Shown here: positions 50,030-61,477 of the stretch, in pieces
Numbering within the stretch: the first letter of the stretch is position 1
How the letters are laid out: the number at the start of each line of letters is the position of its first letter
Assembly: GCF_945859705.1 (NCBI RefSeq)
Contig: NC_079137.1
Location: 76,158,277-76,222,276 of the forward strand
Origin: Episyrphus balteatus
Lineage: Eukaryota > Arthropoda > Insecta > Diptera > Syrphidae
Length of the DNA stretch: 64,000 bases
Direction of reading: 5' to 3'
Position numbers and translations under genes: made by a program
Notes under the pieces: model-generated
Database searches by the model: none
What the model saw: the letters and a program-made list of their open reading frames with translations, nothing else
What the model was told of the DNA's origin: nothing

Positions 50030-51415
50030 TTCTGTGATATTAACTATTATGTGATATTAACTCATGCAATCAATGATAATGAACAAAGTAGTTCATGGTA
50101 TTTGTCAGAGAAACATGTGATACTTACTGGTGAAATCCATGATATACACCCTAGAAATCTGTGATATTTACGTTTGACACCTGTGATACTAACCGGATAA
50201 ACGCCAAGATCCTTGTGATACAACTTCTGATATTAATCGACACAATCCGTGTTATATATTAGAAAAATTGGTGGTAACTGTGAAAAGCACGTAACGGCAA
50301 CCTGTGATACCTATCATCGAAATCCTTGATATACTTGAGAAATCTGTGATATTAAACGGTATTACCTATAATATTTTCAGTCAAAGTCTGTGATGTATGC
50401 CAGAGAACTCTGTGATATTAGCTGTTGTAACTTGATATATTTAAAAAAAAGAACAGTTGATAGTATAAACGATGATGGTTACATGTGGTTCTTACTAGCT
50501 TCACCTGTGAAACTTGTCAAAGTAATTCTTGATACAAGCCAGAAATTTTAAATACTTACTGAATCAATCTATATTATACTGTATACCTGTACAACCTGTG
50601 ATACTTATTGGCAGATCCTGTGATAATTAACGGAGCGGTCTGGTTTACGCCAGAGAAACTTGAGGTAATTACTTGCAAAACCCGTGATACTTATCGAACC
50701 AAAACATGATATTTTGCTTCTAGGGCAACATATGACCAGCAAAATCTGTGATATACATTCGAGTAATTCATGCTACTTAAGATTGCAGTTAATGACAGCG
50801 TAACCTTTCATAGATATCCACCACCTAAACCTGTGATACTTACATGAATAATCCATGATATATGTCAGGGAATCTTGTGATATTTACTATACCAATGTTT
50901 GTTATAAAAAAGGACAACCTGTGATACTTTCTTTCAGAACCTGTGAGAATTACTTGCAAAACATGTGATACTTACCGAAACTATACATGATTTATAAAAG
51001 AGTAGCATGTGATATTACCGGGGCAAAGCGAGATATATGTACATTAGATAAACATGTGATACTGGGTTATTCCGTGATAAGGCAGATTCACCTGTGATAT
51101 TTATTAAAAAAAGTCTATTATATACACTTGAAAAATCTGTGATATTACCGGAGTAATGCGTGATAGATGCCAGATATCCTTATGATTTTTACTGAAACAA
51201 TCAATGGACAACCTGTGATACTTTCTGGCAGAGCACGTGATACCTTTCGATGGAATATACGTATGATTTTTAAAAGGGACAACATGTGATATTATTGGCA
51301 CAATACTTGATATACGAGGTTAACCTGTAATACTTTAAGGAGCGTTCTGTGATATTTCTAGCAAAACCTATGATATTAAGCCGTGCAATGCTTGAAACCC
51401 GTGATTTTTACAATT
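50030..51415 (+). repeat. ~1.4-kb minisatellite with ~22-bp degenerate unit
   Basis: GTGATAYT or a close variant recurs every 22-23 bp in much of the stretch (for example 50117, 50139, 50161, 50183) and at irregular spacing elsewhere. A working unit is GTGATAYTTACTGGNNAAACCT. Units alternate loosely between CTGTGATATTAACT, CCTGTGATACTTAC and CCATGATATATGCC types. It has no coding potential and its base composition differs from the flanks. Flanking sequence returns to A/T-rich at about 51420. Confidence 0.85.
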
Positions 51416-53428
51416 TGGACTGTTTAAATATGAGAAAAAGTATAATTTTATAATGTTAGATTGAAAACTAATAAAAAATAAGTCTTAAACCAAAGAATTT
51501 TCTTAGTTCATAATTTGTAATAGATTCTTTAAGATATAAAATCATGATAAATTTTTTTTTGTTGAAAATTTTCTTACCAGAAAATAACACCAATCTTTTG
51601 ATGATATAATTTTTCTTTAATCCAATTTGCCTGTTAAGACATATGACAGCACAGATGACGGATTGTTAACCAAATTAATGTTAGGCATCACCGAAGCGTG
51701 GAAAAAATTGATTCTCATACCAAAAAAAAAATGTTTGTACAAAACAAAAAAAAACCATTAAAAATGATAAATAAAAGAAAAACACAGTATTTTCACTGAA
51801 GCATATTATAACAAAATTACAAAAAACACAAACAACAAAAACAAAATAAAAAAAATATATTCTCGAAGAAGAAAAATAACCAAGATAACTGATGATGGAA
51901 TTAATTTTCCGCATTCGAATAAACAACCGGATGCGCACAAGACAGACAGGATGTTAAGTGTGAGAAGGAAATCTCTTGGGTAGCCATCGCGCGGTGTGTG
52001 TAGTTGTGGATGGAATGGAAATGACGAAAGTGGAAATGGGATTGTGGGTGATGGCTGTCTCTAAATAACAATGTCCAGTTTAACAGTGGGGTATAAGACT
52101 CTTAAGTATAACGAACATTCATATCATTTTTCTTCAAAAAATCTATTTTTACCCTCATTTACTTACTTAGAAGTTGCGATTTGAAGGTATTTTGAAAATG
52201 TTCTTCATTGATACTCTAGTACAAATATAATATTAAAATTTGCGTTTGTTTTATTATGAAGCAATATTGCCTTAGAGTGTCCTTTTTTATATCCTTGAAC
52301 TACATTAAGTCTAAAAGAATGAACCATCAATTTCATTTAAATTTTGAAACAATTCTCATTCGTCCACTGTTCGACGTCCAAACAACAAATTCAACACACA
52401 CAAAAACAACAACAACAAAAAAAGGACACGGAAGCAGGACTTTCGCTATTCACTCGCTTTTTTTTCATCAAAACGGTCAGTTGCTTGAAAAGAATTCGTT
52501 TTTTAACTTGAAATTAATTTCCTTCAACACAATAAACGGACGTAAACAAGCTACCAGCATTTAACAGTAAATTTTCCGAAAAAAAAAAAAAAATATAACA
52601 AAAAACAGAAAAATATTCTTTTTGTTGTGAGTTTTTTTTTTTTGTTTATTTTTATTCTGTCGTTTAACATGGAAGGATTCACATAGACTTCAAAACAAGA
52701 ATGTTTTTTTTTTTTATATTTTTTCGACACATTGTAGTAAATAAATTTAACTCCTTGTTTCGTAGAAAAATGTATTTAACAGTTTCATGCAGAATGCTGT
52801 TAACAGTTTCTTGGAAAATATAATTTAGTTCAAGTGAAAATGGGTGCCAATTATGCAAAAAGAGAGAGAGAGAGACAGTAAATAAAATTACGCTTTTAGT
52901 TTTATTCCAAAAATATTTTACTTCGTATTTGTGCAAATTGCAATAAAAGCTGAACTTTCCTTTTCCAATTTGGTTCGTTATTTGAAATGCTGATGAAAAT
53001 TAGCTCGAACAAAATTTCCCCAGAATAACACAAAATTGTCGGAAATAAATTTTAAAAAAATGTTCTGGAACTTGAAAAGGAATTTGTATCATATTTGGAT
53101 GCTTTTTTTATCCAGAAAGTTCTTAGAATTATCAAACGAAAACGGCATATATTATTCGTATGCTTTAACACTATCCTCTGTTCTAAAAAATACACTGCAC
53201 TTCGTTATAATTTAATATAACATTGCAATGTTTTACGGTAGCCCAAACTAATTTTTAATTAAATTTAAAATGCCCATTCATTACTTATTAAGGACTGAAC
53301 AAAAATTCCGATGACGTCGGTTTTCGTGTATTTAACAGTGGTTTAACAAACTAACTATCAAAAAGAAGAAGAAAACGTAAACAAGAATTTGTTTTTGTTT
53401 TATGGACTTTATGAAATAAATTCATTGT
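51416..53428. other. AT-rich intergenic DNA
   Basis: Poly-A/T-rich with a short balanced part at 51880-52060 and an AG repeat near 52860. No gene seen. Confidence 0.5.
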
Positions 53429-53674
53429 GATGTTTTGTTTTTGACCTGTAGTCCAAAATAATGCGTTTTGCCCAGGCACAACAGTTGGGCTCATCAGTAA
53501 GATGTTGTTGTACCCTTTTTATTCGCAAAATTTGTAGTTGATGATTACCAACATTTATATATCAACTACAAATTTTGCGTATAAGAAGGGTACAACAGCA
53601 TCTTACTGATGAGCCCAACTGTTGTGCCTGGGCGAAACGCATTATTTTGGACTACAGGTCAAAAACAAAACATC
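53429..53674. repeat. Near-perfect 246-bp hairpin
   Basis: Arms 53429-53542 and 53561-53674 are each 114 bp and differ at about four positions, with an 18-bp loop. The arms include TTTGCCCAGGCACAACAGTT and GGGCTCATCAGTAAGATG and are richer in G/C than their surroundings. No target duplication or known terminal motif is evident. It may be a foldback MITE or a long-hairpin RNA locus; the sequence alone does not decide. Confidence 0.9.
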
Positions 53675-54369
53675 AAATTGAAAACTAAATATATCCAACC
53701 ATATCCATTTAAATTTTTAAATTAGTTATCAAATTAAAAATGATTAAAAACATAGTTTTTCTATATAAACCAACGAGGTTTTATTTTTGGATTTTAGGGA
53801 AGTTTCTAAAAATAAATATTAGATAGTTTTTTGTTTTAATTTTTGCATCTGTATTTAAAAATAAATTATTTGAATTTATTTTTTTACAGTACAGCTAATC
53901 ATTCACATTATTTATTTTAAAATTTACGGTCTTGGGTTACAAGGGGATATCTAACCATAAATTAACTACTCAGAACGAAATATCGCCTTAAAAATTACTT
54001 AATGGGTTAACATTGTCAATAATCATTTCAGCTTCGATAAATATATTATTCAGCCGACATTAACGCTTATGTTAAACTTTTGTAAGGTTGTGGGGCATGG
54101 AAAATGGAGATTGTTATACAAGTTGGTCCCTTTTTAACAATGTTCTTATAAGGTCTATAAGAAGCTTAAATGAAGCGTTACCAAAACTTTTAGTTTCACA
54201 GATAGCTTCGGAAGAGCTTGTATAGCTCTGTAATAAAAGTCTTATGGAAATTTTAGAAACAAAAACTAAAAAAAAAAGAATTTTCTTTTTCAATTTTGAT
54301 TTGATTTTATATCACGAATATTGTCTTTTAATTTGAAATTATGTATAATTATCTTAAAAGTATAAAATT

Positions 54370-54455
54370 TGTTTCCCTCACCCAGTAATCGAACTTCGTA
54401 TCCGTTTGCTGTTAGTCACCCTCTCCACCAACTCGACCATCCTAGTATCTTCATA
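54370..54455 (-). mobile_element. tRNA-like SINE head
   Basis: On the minus strand, an RNA polymerase III box A match TGGTCGAGTTGG (54439-54428) is followed 32 bases later by a box B match AGTTCGATTAC (54395-54385), within GGATGGTCGAGTTGGTGGAG and CGAAGTTCGATTACTGGGTG. The cloverleaf is not complete, so this is better read as a tRNA-derived SINE than a tRNA gene. The tail is A/T-rich and its end is not defined. Confidence 0.5.
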
Positions 54456-54565
54456 GATAAAATATGTGCTATACACATGTACATATGTACTTACAAGCTG
54501 TTGTTAGTAACTTTTATTTGAGAAGAAGTAATTTTCTAAATGAATTATATAAAAAAAAAAATCAT

Positions 54566-54580
54566 GTGTGCAATGCACAC
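54566..54580. repeat. Short perfect hairpin GTGTGCA-A-TGCACAC
   Basis: A 7-bp stem with a 1-nt centre, directly before family A copy 6. Its role is unknown. Confidence 0.6.
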
Positions 54581-54614
54581 GTGGTAGAAGTGAAACCTTA
54601 AAAAATCATTTTTC

Positions 54615-55440
54615 TTGAAAAAAAAATAGACAATCAAAAAGCTTACAAAGTTTTCTTAAGAAACTTATTTTTTTACAATGCGTAAAGCATAAAAATAATT
54701 TATTCAAAACAATAATTTTCATCAAAAAAAGCGAAAAAAAAAACAAGTAATTTTATCTTCTCACGCTATTAAATACATTTTTTTCCCCAACAACCAAATT
54801 TTTACACCATCTGTAAGCTTATTGTCTTAGCTCAAAATATATATATCGATCAGGTGTATGAGACATCTACAAAAAGAGCTAGAATTTTTTAAACTCGATG
54901 AAATTTCATCCAAAAAGCAAAAAAACATTTATTTTTATGTTCTCATGCTATTAAATCAATTTTTTTGTTTGACAACCTATAAAAAATGTTATACCATGTG
55001 AAAGCTTATTGTTTCACCTTGTATAATGATGTATAAATCTTATTTCAAAGATGTCTACAAGAGAAGTTAGAATTTTTTAAAGTCAACCATGTCGAATTTC
55101 CAGACTGAGATTACAGTACTTCCTACACTGGTCATCGCCAACAGATCTCCACAGGTGTTTTGAGGTATTTTTAAATTTTTTTCAATAAAGATTGTGTAAC
55201 TTGTGGAGCACGTACCGTTATGTGTTATATATCAAATAAAAGGTTATGTTATCAGCATGCGTATTAAAGTTAAACCAAATTTGTATGTGCACTAGATCAA
55301 AAGATATAACGTGTGTTGAAAAAGAACATCTTTTTACCGTTATCTCCGAATTTTGAATATGAAATTAATTGAAATTTTGTACAATTATAATTTATTTAAT
55401 TACCTATCTACAGTACAAATTTCATTCATCTATCTATTAA
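54615..55440 (+). mobile_element. Family A repeat, copy 6 (degenerate)
   Basis: Shares the blocks CAATTTTTTTGTTTGACAACC, CCAACAGATCTCCACAGGTG and the ACCGTTATCTCCGAATTTTG region with the other copies, in order. Similarity stops soon after the segment AAATTTCATTCATCTATC. Both limits are approximate. Confidence 0.65.
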
Positions 55441-55675
55441 ACCAAAAAAGTTATACCAAGTTGAAGTCGTGTCGCGTTTTCGTTTCATCTTGTTTCAAAT
55501 CACTACGATACTAAAGAAGTTTTCACTTCAAAAATCTATTACAAATTCGTGTCAAAAATAATCACAACTATGTAGCTCTATTCGAAGTGTTCGCTTAAAT
55601 TCCATATCTGTTATATCTGTTTTATTATACTACACTTATCTTATAATCTAAGATATCATATATAACAGTGTTTAA

Positions 55676-56191
55676 CCCTCTACTGCATGAATTATGAACG
55701 AAATAATATAAAAATTTGTTTAACAATTTTTTAGCTTTATTAGGGGTTGAAAAAAGGTATTACATAAATTTTTTTATTGTTTTACATATATATATATTTT
55801 TAGAAACATAAACCATATATGGGTTAGTATGCAGCAAGTCAATTTCCAGCAAACAATTAATAACCCATATATGGTTTAGTATGCATTCAAGGTATGTTTT
55901 GTAAAATATGTGTTTATTACAACTTACTTATTGCAACTTACTTGTTTCTTATAAAAAAAACACTTTAAAAGATCACACTTTTATTCATTGATTTGCACTT
56001 TAGACATGCTCTTGAAACAATGAGTTTATTTCAGAATTACGACTCTCTTACTGATAATAAAAACCGGTTAATTATAAAAAAATAGACATAGTTTTATTAA
56101 AGTTTTTTCTTTTTGACATTTGGTGCAATATAACAAGAATAAATCGATATGTAATCGATAAACCATATATGGGTTAGTATGCGGTAGAGGG
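55676..56191. mobile_element. piggyBac-like MITE with TTAA ends
   Basis: Left CCCTCTACTGCAT and right ATGCGGTAGAGGG are inverted repeats with one difference, each flanked by TTAA (55672-55675, 56192-56195). A TTAA target with CCCT-starting ends is the piggyBac pattern. Inside, AACCATATATGGGTTAGTATGC occurs at about 55812 and 56161 with an inverted-like variant at about 55861. 516 bp, no transposase. Confidence 0.78.
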
Positions 56192-56195
56192 TTAA

Positions 56196-59100
56196 GTAGG
56201 TCGAAATTTTTAAGTAAATAAATCAATCAAAAATTTTATCACGCAAATATCAGAGTATCTTAGCTAGTTTAATGGTTGTAAAAACCAAAAATATATCCGA
56301 TAATAATAAATACTAAACTTGGTAATTTCTTTTAAGTGATTTTAAGGTCTTACCGAAAAACTCGATAAAGTAGTTATAGAAGTCTTTCAATTAACTTCAA
56401 TAAGTTCATTAACCAAAACTTAACCGAAAAACAAGCTTTCTTCAGTTAGGTTTCTTTAAAAATATTAAAAAAAATTTATTAGAAGTTGTTAAACAGGTTC
56501 ATACTTTTATAAGCAATTTCAGCTCTATAGAAGCTATTACCTGCGAAATTTTCGTAAAAAATATTTTGTTGTCCATTATTGAAGCAAATCAATGAATTGT
56601 AGAGCTTACGTGTATGTAAGGTAAATCGTTGTTCAAAGCATTGATAAGTGCTCATACACATGTAAGCTCTAAAATACATTGATTTGCTTTGAAAATATTA
56701 ACCAATTAAGTAACTTTTAGTCAAACAAAATAAATGTGCCCATGATTATGAAAGTGGACTAAGTCACTTTTTGCATTGTTTGAAGAAAAACTTGCATAAT
56801 AATTTTCTTATAACGATTTAATTATATTTCTTTTATGAAATCACTAGAGGAGCAATAAAGAAGTTTATTTACTGCAATTTCGCTTTCAAATAAACTTTAC
56901 CCCTTAAATAACAATAATTTTTAGGCTTAATTTGATGCCATTTTTAGGAGTGACTTAGTCAATTTTCATAATTAAGGACACAAATTTCGGTGGGCCCAAT
57001 TTTGTTTTGAGTAGTAAGTACCTATATTAGATTTTTTTTTCAAATTGTTTAAAAAATTAATTAAAAATAATAATTTTTTTCGAACCTATGTCTCTTTAAA
57101 AATATTCCCAATATCGCGTTTATGTTAAGTGATCATTAAGCAACGGATGCACATTTGGGAGAAATACCCCCCCCCCCCCTCTTCCTTATTTATTTTGATA
57201 AATTAGTATTTTCTTTGACTCGCCAAGTAAAGTCTCTTTGCACTGAGAAGATGGTTCCTAATAATTAAGGTCAAAAAAAATGTTTCTCTCTAAACACAAA
57301 AAAGTGCGTATACGCCCGAGTGTATGATTTAAATTTTAATTGATTTAGTAGCTAATGTGAATGTGCGAACAGCTGTTATAGTATTTAGGTAAATTGTAAC
57401 GTGTACATTTATGAACAAAATCACTTTTTTGACATGTGAAATTTTTTTCTAAAAGGTCGACAGTCTAGTTAAGGTCTAGTTTATTTTTGAATGAACATAT
57501 TTTTAAATAAAAGTTGTCTCCAATTGGAAAACTTAAAAAAAATGTAATTCATTAAACGTCTGCTTTTAGTTGACAAAAATCGATTCAACTTTCAGTTTTC
57601 ATTACTTCCATAACACGCAATCCTTCAAAAATTCCTTCTTCATAACACGACAATTTTCATGAATAAATGTATTACCCCACATACCTTAGAGTATTAACTA
57701 TGTTTCTATAAAGCAATTTCAAGTAAATACAAATGAGAAACAGAAAAACATTATTATTGCCAAATGGTAGTGTAAACATTCGTCCCCATTAATTACATGA
57801 CTTTTACGAGTATGAAATACATTTACACACAAATTCTTAAGCTTTGCAGCTTCAAAAACTATAATAAATTCACGTTTTTCAGCTAAAAAAAACAAACACA
57901 CACGCTATACCTTTTTGCCATGTTCCCCAATGGGACAAGAGAGTCATGCAGTCACATAAAATATCCAAAACCAACCCACTAATGGCGTCCCTATATCCCT
58001 TTCGGTCGTAAACAGGAAAATTCAATTAAACCAAAACTCAAAGCTATTTTGTTCTTGTGTATGTTGTTACATAAATGTAAACGTATATCGACACAAAAAC
58101 AGAAAAAAAAAACGGAACTCCAACTTCCGGTTTCGTGCGGGGCCACAAAATGTGTTATGCCCTCTCGTTGAGCAAAAAACCTTCTAAGAGATCTTTTCAA
58201 AAACCCTGGCGGGGTCTTGTTTTGTCGGCGGCGGGTTTTTGGAATCTCAAAAAGCTGTGGCTACCATTAATGTTTGCCACATGAAACTAAAACGGTATAA
58301 ATTTAATATAGGTTAATGGGAGAACGAGACAGAAAAAAATAAATTACAACAAAAACAAAAGTTAAAATCGGAAAGATATACGATTCCAAGTCTTCTCTAA
58401 TGGGTCTCTCGTCTGTTATACAAAATCTACTCACACGACGATGAAATGAAATGACTTCGTCGACGAATAAGAAGCATTTTACACGACGTAGAAATGTATT
58501 CAAAACTCATGGAAATGCATTCAAAGTGGTTTTGTGTTTTCTCCTGTTTGGTGGTTTTTTGGCCCAAAAGTCAGAATATGGGGAGAATTCAAAACATGGG
58601 GTCTAATGGTAAGGAAGAGGTTGGGGTGAAGAATCTTAACTCGAAATGGGTTTTCGTGTGGCACTTAACACACGAAGATTTCAAAATAATGCGGCCTTCT
58701 TGGAAAATGGGTGGTTTTTTGGTTTGGTATAGGTTCCATATTCTTCCTTCTTTCCTTCATTTACCGTAGTAAGTATTCACCTTATATCTACTTATGTATA
58801 TTTATGTATGTAAAAAGGTAAAGGAAGTGGTTAAATTAATTTTCAGGGAATTTTGTCGCAATGCCGAGGACGACACACTGATGGAGGCAACGAGGACAAA
58901 AATACTGCAAGCAGGTGTGAGATATTTTTTGACACCTAACACAAAAGAGGTTGAGGAAATATCTGCATGATGATAAAGAAAAGTGTGTGTTTTATTGTAC
59001 CGTATCTGTTTTTAAATGTTGAATGTTGAATGTCCAGTTGATTGATTAATTTTTCTTTATAACGTGGAAACCTTGAAAAGGAAACATATTTTCTTACAGT

Positions 59101-59433
59101 TTTCAACCTTCAACGAAATTATAACTGATGATGGCTTGAATTGTTAAATTTATATTCTTTAGTGCTGTTGAAGTTGTTAAAAATAAAGTTTTTATTCTGT
59201 TTTATAAAAATATCGTGTCACGGTGTTTATAGATGAACTCCTCGGAATTTATTTTCTATATGATTTGCTAGTTATAAGAATTTGTAGTAAAATATTTTTA
59301 CCACATTGCCACCACCTAAAATTTTCTAAATAGCAATTTAGTTATTTTTGTTTATTTTCATATGATTGTTTCTTTATAATGTTTAGTGTTTTATTTAAAA
59401 TATTTTTCAAAGCTTAGTTCACAAAAAAATAAA
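56196..59433. other. Intergenic DNA with a complex part at 57.6-59 kb
   Basis: Includes a poly-C tract at 57169-57180 and one dispersed motif copy. 57600-58960 is less A/T-biased but shows no coding exon. Confidence 0.45.
57303..57325 (-). repeat. GGTCACTGTGGCGTATGCG motif, copy 5 (diverged)
   Basis: On the minus strand ACTCGGGCGTATACGCACTT followed by T's, closest to copy 4 in its TATACGCACTTTT part. Confidence 0.45.
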
Positions 59434-60143
59434 ATGCACGACTGGGTCGCACGTACTTGATCTTGTAGTTCAAAGCATCTTCATCTTAAATATCTATTGG
59501 AAATTTAAGATTTTGTGGAGAAAAAAAAATAAAAACAAAAAAAAAAAAAATCGAAAGTTAAAAAAATTCAATTTTTTAAATATTTTTTGAAAAACTTTTT
59601 TTTAAATTTTTTTTTTACATTTTACACTTCAATACCTATGATGTCTGTAAATTTTGAAAAAATTTACTTATGCTTTGATGAAATATATGAACTTAAAAAC
59701 ATGTCAATTTTTGAAAAACGGCAACGCCATATTTCCGCTCTCGGCATTTTTTGAGAAAAACTAAAAATGCAGTTTTGTTAGAATCAATAAGAGTACTGCG
59801 CACACCAAATTTAAACGAAATCGTTAGAGCCGTTTTCGAGAAATTTGAAATACCTCGAAAACGTTATATGGGAGATATGCGTTAAATTGGAGATATTAAA
59901 AAAATAAAAAAACGGTCCTAGGGAATTACGTAAAAATCATCTGTACCAAGTTTCAAGCAAATCCATTTATCCGTTTAGGCCCTAGCTCCATGTACAGATG
60001 GACGCACAGACGCACAGACCGACGGACGGCATGACGAAAACCACTTTTTTGATCTTCTCCATCATCGTAATGTTGGTTTTGATTAAAACCTCGATTTTTT
60101 TTTCTACACGAAACCAATACTTGCCCTATAGAGCAAGTAAAAA
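59434..60143 (+). mobile_element. Family B repeat, copy 2 (full, shorter)
   Basis: Same start (ATGCACGACTGGGTCGCAC) and end (ACTTGCCCTATAGAGCAAGT) as the copy at 22766. A degraded GACA tract appears as GACGCACAGACGCACAGACC at about 60000-60019. The CTCCATCATCGTAATGTTGG segment matches CTCCATCATGGTAATGTCAT of the other copy. Confidence 0.75.
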
Positions 60144-60201
60144 TTGTTACACTCATGAAACTTTGCAAAAAGTTATAGTCTATAAAAAAAATTTGGGTGG
60201 A

Positions 60202-60256
60202 AGCGTATTTGTTCGCGGACAAGAGGCCCCTCCCTCTTGTCCGCGAAAAAATACGC
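60202..60256. repeat. Compact hairpin, GC-rich stem
   Basis: AGCGTATTT, GTTCGCGGACAAGAG and a 9-nt spacer GCCCCTCC-like loop are followed by the complement CTCTTGTCCGCG and AAATACGCT. The stem is about 20 bp with small bulges, at the place in the first array unit where the GGGTGTTTTT block would be. Confidence 0.75.
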
Positions 60257-61291
60257 TGAAGGTCAAAAACATACTGAAAAAAATTGTTTGTCGAATATCA
60301 TCATATGACACATGTTTTCAAGGTATTTTTTGATGCTGAATCCAATGACATAAAAATAAAGTCAATACGATTGCTCTAAGAAAAGTTATTGCCGATTAAA
60401 AACAAGGGTGCTTGTTTTTTGACTTCAACAAGTAAACTATAACCGAAACCCATGTGAAAAACACGCTACACTAATAAAATTCGGGATGAAGGTTTAAGAT
60501 AAAGCAGGGACAAAGGATTCATAAAGTTCTTAAAATTATTTTTGGTGAAAGGGTGTTTTTTTTTTGATAGGTTAAGTTGTGTGTGAGGAAGGTATCATAA
60601 CAGCTGATTTAAATTTTATAAATTTTTAAAACTTAGTGTAAATGTTTTGGTTGGTATAAGAATTAAGAATCTATAAAGTGTACAAAATTATCTTGAGTGA
60701 AAGGGTGTTTTTTTTTTTTAAGAAATGATGAAATTCGGAATTAGTACCACAAAAACTAGGAAAAAATTATTACACTAATGAAAATTCGTAAAAATGTTTC
60801 ATTTATAACAGAAACCAAGAACCCAAACAGTCTATACAAATATTTTAGGTTAAAGGGTGTTTTTTTTTGGGAAATAGAGAAAAATCCGCGATAAGTCCGA
60901 TAAAATCAATGGTATAAATACGAAAGGTAGGTACCCTTACGAAATTCATTAAATATGTTCTCTTTCCCATGGAAATTACGAATAATGTAAGTCTATAAAT
61001 TTTTTTTATGTGAAAGGGTGTTTTTTTTTAGAAGTAAAGAAAATATGGGTATATTTGAAAAAGTGTGTATTACTAGAGCAATATTAGTGGTACCCTATTG
61101 AAATTTAGCAATTATGTTACTTTTAAGATAAGAAACAAGTAAATAAAAAGTCTATATAAATATCATGGTTATTACTGTGTTTTTTTGAGTGAAAACAAAA
61201 ATGATGGGTCACCCTAATGAAATTTGGTAAAAACATTGATTTTAGGATATAAATCAAGAATAAAGAGTTTTCATAAAAAAAATTTTTGTGA

Positions 61292-61477
61292 AAGGGTGTT
61301 TTCTTCGAAGAGACAGTAAAATCTGTAATTGGTCCCAAAAAGCCAATGATTCATTTTATTTATGGTTTTGATGACAAATTAAACATTTATAAATAATTTC
61401 TTACACGTTTTACGAGAATCATTGGCTTTTTGGGACCAATTGCAGATTTTACTGTCTCTTCGAAAAAAAACACCCTT
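61292..61477. repeat. Inverted array units forming a ~61-bp stem
   Basis: Arms 61292-61352 and 61416-61477 (AAGGGTGTTTT...CCAATGATTC and its complement) differ at about one base plus small gaps, with a 63-bp loop. This is the point where the ~155-bp array reverses direction. Confidence 0.85.

Noticed and set aside
54370..54455. Functional tRNA gene
   Set aside because: Box A and box B are present, but the acceptor and anticodon stems do not form a complete cloverleaf.
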